A DNA stretch of 22,278 bases, taken from contig JACPMP010000030.1 of the NCBI GenBank assembly GCA_016185915.1, positions 1-22,278 on the forward strand, read 5' to 3'. The number at the start of each line of letters is the position of its first letter. The first letter of the stretch is position 1. Below, in pieces: positions 1-4,669 of this stretch. This stretch comes from Candidatus Woesearchaeota archaeon (GTDB lineage: Archaea; Nanobdellota; Nanobdellia; Woesearchaeales; GW2011-AR4). The notes below the pieces were generated by a model. It was given only the letters and a program-made list of their open reading frames with translations, was not told the DNA's origin and searched no databases. A program made the translations under genes and the position numbers.

Positions 1-129
1 TTTCTACATGAGATACTTGGACAGACAGAAATACTCGTCAACAAACCAGACCGTGCTAATTTCTTATTGAATAAATTTCGAGCCCGTAATGCCACCATGT
101 CTATTGACTGGTGGATAGGGCTCGACTAG
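1..129 (+). CDS. C-terminal end of an unidentified protein (cut by window start)
   Basis: The frame is open from base 1 to a TAG at 127-129 and encodes 42 residues ending in SIDWWIGLD. The segment is polar and mixed, with no membrane span or recognisable motif. It lies on the same strand as spt5. In many archaea secE or ftsZ sits here, but this tail does not look like either. Its last 50 bases form a nested inverted repeat. I do not recognise the family; coding is supported only by the open frame and its position. Confidence 0.45.
   Translation, partial: FLHEILGQTEILVNKPDRANFLLNKFRARNATMSIDWWIGLD
79..124 (+). repeat. Nested inverted repeat at the 3' end of the first ORF
   Basis: CGAGCCC (79-85) pairs with GGGCTCG (118-124). 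Inside it CCACCA (92-97) pairs with TGGTGG (109-114). The 13 possible base pairs are separated by a small internal loop and end three bases before the TAG stop. This is the most GC-rich structure in the first 400 bases. It could act as a transcript-end hairpin, although no T-run follows directly. Confidence 0.5.
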
Positions 130-187
130 AATTATTTTACTCATAGATTTAAATTAATTTCGCAACAACCCCGTTTTTTTAGTTAAG

Positions 188-223
188 TTTATAAAGTGAT
201 AGAAAACCCAAAGTATTATATAT
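188..223 (+). promoter_or_regulatory. TATA boxes of the spt5-rpl11 operon
   Basis: TTTATAAAG (188-196) and TATTATATAT (214-223) are archaeal TATA-box-like. The second lies about 47 bases before the ATG at 270 and about 200 before the annotated spt5 start at 426. A transcript begun here would therefore carry the duplicated start copy and the hairpin array as a leader. No closer promoter to 426 is obvious. Confidence 0.45.
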
Positions 224-265
224 CTTAATTTTTTATTTCAAAAAATAAAACCTAGTTCGTAAACT

Positions 266-410
266 AAAAATGTCAAGAGAAGATGAAACGATATCGTGCC
301 AACCTTTTTGCTTTGCAAAAAGCTTGACCAAAAATGCACCATCGCTCCTTCGGAGCTGAATTGCTTCGCAATTCAAACAACAAAAATGACACGAGAAGAC
401 GAAACTATAT
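266..410 (+). repeat. Duplicated gene-start sequence ahead of spt5
   Basis: Bases 266-294 and 382-410 align without gaps at 25 of 29 positions. Both contain an ATG (270 and 386) and encode M-S/T-REDETI. Three of the four differences are synonymous in that frame and the fourth is Ser/Thr. The 87 bases between the copies hold three small hairpins. The first copy opens a 29-codon frame ending at 359; the second a 26-codon frame ending at 466. Confidence 0.7.
304..374 (+). repeat. Array of three triloop hairpins
   Basis: Three perfect short stems with three-base loops follow one another: CTTTTTGC-TTT-GCAAAAAG (304-322), GCTCC-TTC-GGAGC (344-356) and GAATTGC-TTC-GCAATTC (358-374). They fill the space between the two start copies. 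Other triloop hairpins occur in gaps of this window at about 4142-4180, 15492-15514 and 20770-20790. I read them as a small interspersed palindrome family or leader RNA structure; function unknown. Confidence 0.55.
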
Positions 411-424
411 TTGCATTAAGGACA
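386..424 (+). other. Out-of-frame remnant of the Spt5 N-terminus
   Basis: Read from ATG 386 the sequence gives MTREDETIFALRTN. The part IFALRT matches the first beta strand (Y/F-A-V/L-R-T) that opens the NGN domain of archaeal Spt5. It is in a different frame from the main ORF at 426, which has its own TAA at 417-419. Joining the two would require a one-base shift. The family also has about eight residues between RT and the following helix that are absent here, so a deletion of about 23 bases explains both features. Confidence 0.6.
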
Positions 425-425
425 A

Positions 426-863
426 ATGGACTTTGTTACAAGCAACGCTGTAAAGAAAAAGCTTGAGGTTTATTCTGTTATAAGACCCCATGGAATGCGA
501 GGCTATATATTCATAGAATCAGCTACAAAGACAGATGCTGAACAAGCGGCGTTTAACATCCCTTATGCAAGGGGTATTCTTGCCCATCCTGTCAAATATT
601 CTGAAATTGAGCACATGCTTGAGCAAGTAAAGCATGACATGAACATCCAAAAGAATGACATTGTTGAAATCATCTCAGGGCCATTCAAAAGAGAGAATGC
701 AAAAGTAACAAGGATTGACAAAACAAAAGAAGAAGTTGTTGTTGAACTACTTGAGGCGGCTGTGCCAATCCCGATAACTGTAAAAATGGATGCAGTTAAG
801 GTAATAAGAAGGGAAACAGAAACAGCTTCTGCAGAAGAGGAAGCAGGAGAAGAATTAACGTAA
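426..863 (+). CDS. spt5: Transcription elongation factor Spt5 (NusG family), N-terminus disrupted
   Basis: Spt5 binds the RNA polymerase clamp with Spt4 and promotes processive transcription. The 145 residues contain most of the NGN domain (about 1-60; motif IRPHGMRGYIFIE) and a KOW domain (about 75-130; NDIVEIISGPFKRENAKV), then an acidic tail. The ORF starts at MDFVTSN, which in relatives is internal. The expected first strand (IFALRT) lies just upstream in another frame, so this is a shortened protein, a product of recoding, or an assembly error. The rpl11 start follows after 33 bases, the usual archaeal pairing. The family call is secure; whether the N-terminus is functional is open. Confidence 0.9.
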   Translation: MDFVTSNAVKKKLEVYSVIRPHGMRGYIFIESATKTDAEQAAFNIPYARGILAHPVKYSEIEHMLEQVKHDMNIQKNDIVEIISGPFKRENAKVTRIDKTKEEVVVELLEAAVPIPITVKMDAVKVIRRETETASAEEEAGEELT

Positions 864-896
864 AAATTTTAAGTAGAATCAAATCACCAATAAAAA

Positions 897-1700
897 ATGT
901 CAAAAGAAAAAGTTGAAGTTTTGGTTGAAGGCGGAAAGGCAACTGCCGCTCCCCCGTTAGGACCCGCTCTAGGTCCAATGGGTGTCAACATTGGACAAGT
1001 TGTTTCTGACATCAACAAAAAGACTTCCTCATTTCAGGGAATGCAGGTGCCAGTCAAGATTTTCATAGATAAAGAAACAAAGCAATATGAAATCATAATT
1101 GGCACTCCTCCTGCTTCTGGATTAATAAAGAAAGAAGCTAATTTGGAAAAAGGCTCTGGCAAAGCAAAGCATGAAATGGTTGCCGACATTCTTATTGAGC
1201 AAGTTATCAAAATAGCAAAGATGAAAGAAACTGCAACACTTGGCAAATCTTTAAAGGAAAAAGTCAAGGAAATTATTGGAACATGCCAGTCGATGGGAAT
1301 TCTTGTTGAAGGAAAGCCAGCAAAAGAAACATTGAGGGATATTGAATCTGGATTGTTTGACGAAGAGATAAGATTGGAGAAAACTGAATTGACAGCAGAA
1401 GAGCTTGCAAAGCTTGAGGAAGAGAAGAAGAGATTGGCAGAAGAGCTTGCAAAGAGAAAGGCAGAATTTGAGAAGATTGCCAAGGAGATTATTGCACAGA
1501 TGACTGGCAAGCCAAGAGGAGAGGTTAAGGCAAAGCTTGCAGCAGCTGGAGTTCCAGACGAGATGATTAAGGAATTGCTGCCAGTTGAGGGAGCAACCGC
1601 AGTAGCAGGAGAGGCAAAGCCAGCAGTAGGCGCTGCAGCAACAGCAACTCCGGCAGAAGCCAAGAAAGAGCCCCAAAAGAAGGAAGAGAAGAAGAGATAA
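897..1700 (+). CDS. rpl11: Large-subunit ribosomal protein L11 (uL11) with long C-terminal extension
   Basis: uL11 forms the GTPase-associated centre of the large subunit with 23S rRNA. Residues 1 to about 160 are canonical, with the N-terminal GGKATAAPPLGPALGPMGVNIG signature described here in part (GGKATAAPPLGPALGP) and the rRNA-binding C-terminal domain. Archaeal L11 is usually about 160-165 residues; this one has 267. The extra part is a predicted charged coiled coil (about 165-205), a short helical segment, then an Ala/Pro/Lys-rich tail ending KKEEKKR. An 18-base repeat (1395-1412 and 1437-1454) encodes AEELAK twice, 14 codons apart, so the coiled coil seems to have grown by duplication. 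rpl1 and rpl10, often downstream, are absent here. Confidence 0.95.
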   Translation: MSKEKVEVLVEGGKATAAPPLGPALGPMGVNIGQVVSDINKKTSSFQGMQVPVKIFIDKETKQYEIIIGTPPASGLIKKEANLEKGSGKAKHEMVADILIEQVIKIAKMKETATLGKSLKEKVKEIIGTCQSMGILVEGKPAKETLRDIESGLFDEEIRLEKTELTAEELAKLEEEKKRLAEELAKRKAEFEKIAKEIIAQMTGKPRGEVKAKLAAAGVPDEMIKELLPVEGATAVAGEAKPAVGAAATATPAEAKKEPQKKEEKKR

Positions 1701-1764
1701 AATTTGCTGATTCTTGATTTTATTTTTAAAAAAGTATTTAAAGATTGAATTTAAAAAATAATTT

Positions 1765-2352
1765 ATGGCTTTTGGAGATATTTTTAGTGGGAGTAATTTG
1801 GGAATTGTCGGAAGTGTAATAGCTATTTTTTTTGTACTATTCTTTCTATTTAAATATCTAAATAGGCAAAGTGGTAGACTTGGATTAGCGAGGCGCAGTC
1901 TTGATGAGGCTGAACAATTGGAAAGAATAGATAAAAAACTTATTGTGGATATAAAGCAAGAACATAATGACGCAGACAATCTTAGAGATTTATTTTATAA
2001 ATTAAATTCAAGGGCACATGACCTTAACTTTGAGGTGCATGGTGGTCGCATTAGGGCAAATTTTGATTTTATAGTGACTGGACTAGATATATTAAGCAAA
2101 GGTGATAAAAGTGTACTGAATGATAAGCAAAAAGTAAGGGAACTTTTTACCGCTATTGACGAATATTTAAGTGCTTTCTCTGATTCAAAAGATACATGGG
2201 TTGTTGAGTATATCAAACAAATTAGATCCAGTCAGAGAAGATTATTTACTGATATTATTGAACAGGACGAGCTGTTGCGAAAAAAATTTGAATTATTAAG
2301 GGAAGATGAAGGAGAGACTGCTGTAGAAGAAGGGTATAGGAAAGCAGCCTAA
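1765..2352 (+). CDS. Membrane-anchored protein of unknown function
   Basis: The 195 residues begin with a short lead and one hydrophobic segment (about 12-32, IVGSVIAIFFVLFFLFKYL), followed by Arg/Lys, so the remaining helical, charged domain is probably cytoplasmic. No catalytic motif is visible. A TATA-like TATTTAAAG (1735-1743) lies about 25 bases before the ATG, indicating its own leaderless promoter. The gene ends by overlapping the convergent dtdA gene by four bases. I do not recognise the family. Confidence 0.75.
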   Translation: MAFGDIFSGSNLGIVGSVIAIFFVLFFLFKYLNRQSGRLGLARRSLDEAEQLERIDKKLIVDIKQEHNDADNLRDLFYKLNSRAHDLNFEVHGGRIRANFDFIVTGLDILSKGDKSVLNDKQKVRELFTAIDEYLSAFSDSKDTWVVEYIKQIRSSQRRLFTDIIEQDELLRKKFELLREDEGETAVEEGYRKAA

Positions 2353-3182
2353 TCCTTCAAAATCTGGTCAGTTCTTTTGAATTCCAAATTCAAATTCTTC
2401 AATATATCAACAATCCTCTGCTTTTCTGTTCCTAACCCCTTCCAATCCAGAATAACAAAATCAACTTTCTCAACTGTTTTTTCAATTGCTTGCTTTATTA
2501 ATTCTTGATTTAAGTTTTCTAAATGATACTTTGGGCAGATATGAGAGATTGCAATGTCGGTTCTTAAAACAATTTTATTGAAATTAGAGCAGTAATGCGG
2601 TCCTCCCACTCCAATAGCAATTTTATAATTTTTATCTTCATTATTTATCGCATTCATTATTGTTTTTGCAATTATCTCTCCATTTAACTTGTCATTCCAT
2701 TCCTTTTCTGTACTGCCAATCTCAACAAAAACTGCCGGCTTCTCAACATAAGGGCCATGATGAGTTGCTTCCAAAGTAATTTCATAATTAGTATCTTTTG
2801 CATTTTTATTTAATTCAATAAATAAATTCTTCAATAAAATTGCGGAAGACATGCATAATTCTCTTTCTTCGCCGCCAAAATCCGCTTTGTGCCAGTTTCC
2901 AATCGGATGAACTGCAAAGCTTGGTGTGTTTTCTTTCGAGCGATGCTTTGAAGCGAAAATAAAAAAATCAGCAGAAATTTTTTTGTCTATATTCTCAGAA
3001 AAAATTAAATCTTGATTTGTTAAATATAGTTTTATATTTTTATCTTGAGTTTTATTATATTCAAACACCCCATTATCATCAAATTTTATATCTATTTTTT
3101 CAAAATCAAACAATTCAATAAGATTGTTTCTGATATTGACTCCTGCAGGGTCTTTGGCAGAAGAGATGATTCCGATGTCCAT
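2349..3182 (-). CDS. dtdA: D-aminoacyl-tRNA deacylase, archaeal type (DTD2/GEK1)
   Basis: The enzyme hydrolyses D-amino acids wrongly attached to tRNA, recycling the tRNA. The sequence shows the family motifs: start MDIGIISSAKDPAGVNI, the ASKHRSKENTPSFAVHPIGNW block, EATHHGPYVEKPAVFVEIGS, and GVGGPHYC near the centre. I set the start at the Met giving MDIG, not the upstream Met at 3215. The shorter form (277 aa) matches the family start, and a TATA-like stretch lies about 25-30 bases ahead of it, inside the longer reading. The gene is convergent with, and overlaps by 4 bases, the membrane protein gene. Confidence 0.93.
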   Translation of the reverse strand: MDIGIISSAKDPAGVNIRNNLIELFDFEKIDIKFDDNGVFEYNKTQDKNIKLYLTNQDLIFSENIDKKISADFFIFASKHRSKENTPSFAVHPIGNWHKADFGGEERELCMSSAILLKNLFIELNKNAKDTNYEITLEATHHGPYVEKPAVFVEIGSTEKEWNDKLNGEIIAKTIMNAINNEDKNYKIAIGVGGPHYCSNFNKIVLRTDIAISHICPKYHLENLNQELIKQAIEKTVEKVDFVILDWKGLGTEKQRIVDILKNLNLEFKRTDQILKD

Positions 3183-3225
3183 TATAATGAAAAATTCGAA
3201 ATAATATAAAAACATTTGTTAAGGA

Positions 3226-3312
3226 ATGACGCCAAGCGAGAAAGCAGGAATTAATTTAGATTTAGGAAATAACAGATGGTTAAGATTGTTGAAAAAGAGT
3301 TTAAATCAATAG
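3226..3312 (+). CDS. Possible 28-residue small protein
   Basis: The frame starts ATG ACG CCA AGC and ends at TAG 3310-3312; the product ends in RWLRLLKKSLNQ, a basic amphipathic tail. A TATA-like ATAATATAAAA (3201-3211) lies 15-25 bases upstream but may serve dtdA on the other strand. The ORF fills the gap between dtdA and the small membrane protein gene, overlapping the latter's end by 7 bases. No family recognised; it could be chance. Confidence 0.25.
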   Translation: MTPSEKAGINLDLGNNRWLRLLKKSLNQ

Positions 3313-3578
3313 TTGATTAGAAGATAAATGAATTTGCCTATTGAAATTCCGATTGAAAAATAAAGGAAATCTTGCTTATAAGGCTTATTTTTTATTCTAA
3401 AATAAGCATAGATTAATGGAATTAATATCAAAAAAGCAATGATTTCAGCAATAAAAAAATAAAATCTTGGGTAATCCACTATAAAATAAATCCAAATTGA
3501 AATAAATTTGATTATGTGATATAGAATAAGTGCAAAAAATAAACCCCATAGGGCATTTTTTATCTTAATTTTGTCCAT
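3306..3578 (-). CDS. Small three-span membrane protein, unknown function
   Basis: The 90 residues are mostly hydrophobic, with spans at about 10-30, 38-62 and 72-88 and a basic RIKNKPYKQ loop between the second and third. No motif is recognised. The ATG is preceded on its strand by AAGGGTA, a weak ribosome site, and a TTATTATA stretch about 30 bases away. The word TGACGCCAA occurs on both sides of the gene (about 3227 and 3660), which may mark an insertion. Confidence 0.6.
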   Translation of the reverse strand: MDKIKIKNALWGLFFALILYHIIKFISIWIYFIVDYPRFYFFIAEIIAFLILIPLIYAYFRIKNKPYKQDFLYFSIGISIGKFIYLLINY

Positions 3579-3693
3579 TACCCTTTTTTATTATTTGTTA
3601 AGTATAATAACTTTTTCAAAAAGCCTACATTCTGATGGTATGCGACAGGGCGAAAAATCTGACGCCAAATAGACAGAGCCGATAAATTTTTAG

Positions 3694-3798
3694 ATAAGTA
3701 TTTAAATAAGTAATAAAATAAGTAGTTTTTCTAAATATGATTAAAAATAAAGTAGTAAACTTTATAAATAAGTATCTTATTAAGTATAAAAATAAGTA
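3694..3798 (+). promoter_or_regulatory. Phased ATAAGTA operator array of the AbrB-like gene
   Basis: ATAAGTA occurs at 3694, 3706 and 3718, then at 3768, 3780 (as TTAAGTA) and 3792. Within each triplet the spacing is exactly 12 bp. The second triplet flanks the likely transcription start: the TATA box TTTATAAAT is at 3761-3769 and the ATG at 3805. A further ATAAGTA (4002-4008) spans the stop codon of the same gene. The array is best explained as binding sites for a cooperative DNA-binding protein, plausibly the product of the adjacent gene. Confidence 0.65.
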
Positions 3799-3804
3799 AA
3801 TAAT

Positions 3805-4005
3805 ATGGTAACAGAATTCAGAAGAAAGCTTTACAAAAGGGGCTCTAGTTTTGAGACTACAATTCCTATGCCACTTCTCTTCGCTCTTGATAAAAAAAAG
3901 ATGTACAATGTGATTTTTGTTTATGATGAAGAAGCAAACAAATGGTACATTCAGTTTGAAGAAAGAGGAGGTGAGAAACAAAGCTTGGATAAAAGATTGG
4001 AATAA
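3805..4005 (+). CDS. AbrB/SpoVT-like DNA-binding protein
   Basis: The 66-residue protein has the swapped-hairpin pattern: a basic start EFRRKLYKRGSSFETTIP, a hydrophobic MPLLFALD segment, and beta strands YNVIFVYDE and KWYIQFEE, then a charged tail. This resembles the AbrB/MazE fold, whose dimers bind operator DNA and often repress their own promoter. No toxin gene is adjacent, so a stand-alone regulator is likelier than an antitoxin. The phased repeat array directly upstream supports autoregulation (inference). The match is by pattern only, with no strongly conserved family motif. Confidence 0.6.
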   Translation: MVTEFRRKLYKRGSSFETTIPMPLLFALDKKKMYNVIFVYDEEANKWYIQFEERGGEKQSLDKRLE

Positions 4006-4046
4006 GTAAAATTAAATAAAAATTTTCAATAAAAATAAAATTAACA

Positions 4047-4210
4047 ATCACGAGAGCGACTTTTGAAAGTAATCGTGATGAAAGTAAACCGCTTTAAATG
4101 TTTAATGCAATATATGGGCGAGCCCGAACGATATGTCGGAAATCAAAGATTTCCGAGCATGATCGGAAATGCGTAGCATTTACTGACATAGTCGGAAAGT
4201 GAGGGCGAGC
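4047..4210 (+). other. Structured intergenic segment (possible RNA or palindrome cluster)
   Basis: The 280-base gap after the AbrB-like gene is richer in G+C than its surroundings. It holds a stem ATCACGA/TCGTGAT (4047-4079) with ACTTT-TG-AAAGT nested in it. TCGGAAA occurs three times (about 4136, 4163, 4193), and two triloop hairpins (GGAAATC-AAA-GATTTCC and AAATGC-GTA-GCATTT) lie between. GGGCGAGC occurs twice (about 4117 and 4203). A 32-codon frame from ATG 4078 is open but unconvincing. I cannot tell whether this is an ncRNA, a transcript end or mobile-palindrome debris. Confidence 0.4.
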
Positions 4211-4285
4211 ACAAAAATATGCCGAAGGCCGATTGAAAATTTTATATAAAAATTAACGAAAATTAAAACCAAAGAGGTGAATTAA

Positions 4286-4624
4286 ATGAGCAGAAGATTT
4301 GAAGAGGTAGTTGACATATTGGATTACAATGAACTAATGCGATTTAAAAGTGATTTGGACAGCGGAGCAATTACATTAAAGAAATTATTGGAAGAAAAAA
4401 TAAAAAATAAGCTAAAGGAGCATGAGAAAATCTGCGCGACATGCTCAAGCGAATTGAATTTTTACAGAACTAGCAATTATACCCTGATATTTGGGCCTGA
4501 TGACTTCAAGAAGAAAGCAAGCTTTTGTGGCTTAGATTGTTTAGAGTATTTCATAATAAAACTGAAAGATATAAAAACAAAGCCAAAAGAAGACAATGTA
4601 AGCAATATGGACAGTTATTCCTAA
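4286..4624 (+). CDS. Small putative zinc-binding protein, unknown function
   Basis: The 112 residues start with a helical acidic part, then CATCSS (about 50-55) and FCGLDC (about 80-85), a four-cysteine arrangement that could bind one zinc ion. The segment LNFYRTSNYTLIFGPDDFKKKASF between them is presumably beta-rich. A strong Shine-Dalgarno AGAGGTGA lies 6 bases before the ATG, unlike most leaderless genes here. A TATA-like TTTTATATAA lies about 45 bases upstream. The function is not recognisable. Confidence 0.75.
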   Translation: MSRRFEEVVDILDYNELMRFKSDLDSGAITLKKLLEEKIKNKLKEHEKICATCSSELNFYRTSNYTLIFGPDDFKKKASFCGLDCLEYFIIKLKDIKTKPKEDNVSNMDSYS

Positions 4625-4669
4625 AAATAATACAAAAAATAATTATAAACCTAATAAGTTTTTAAAAAA

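Noticed and set aside
1034..1979. Long minus-strand ORFs (209 and 242 codons) opposite rpl11
   Set aside because: Ser/Leu/Cys-rich shadow translations of the Lys/Glu-rich L11 gene; no promoter or family.
3625..4051. Minus-strand ORFs of 118 and 61 codons opposite the AbrB-like gene
   Set aside because: Their products are Phe/Leu/Ile-rich because they read AT-rich operator and coding sequence antisense; the plus-strand gene has the promoter and a plausible fold.
4075..4186. Box C-like GTGATGA and box D-like CTGA suggesting a C/D guide RNA
   Set aside because: The boxes are over 100 bases apart, with no C'/D' pair at standard spacing and no terminal stem.
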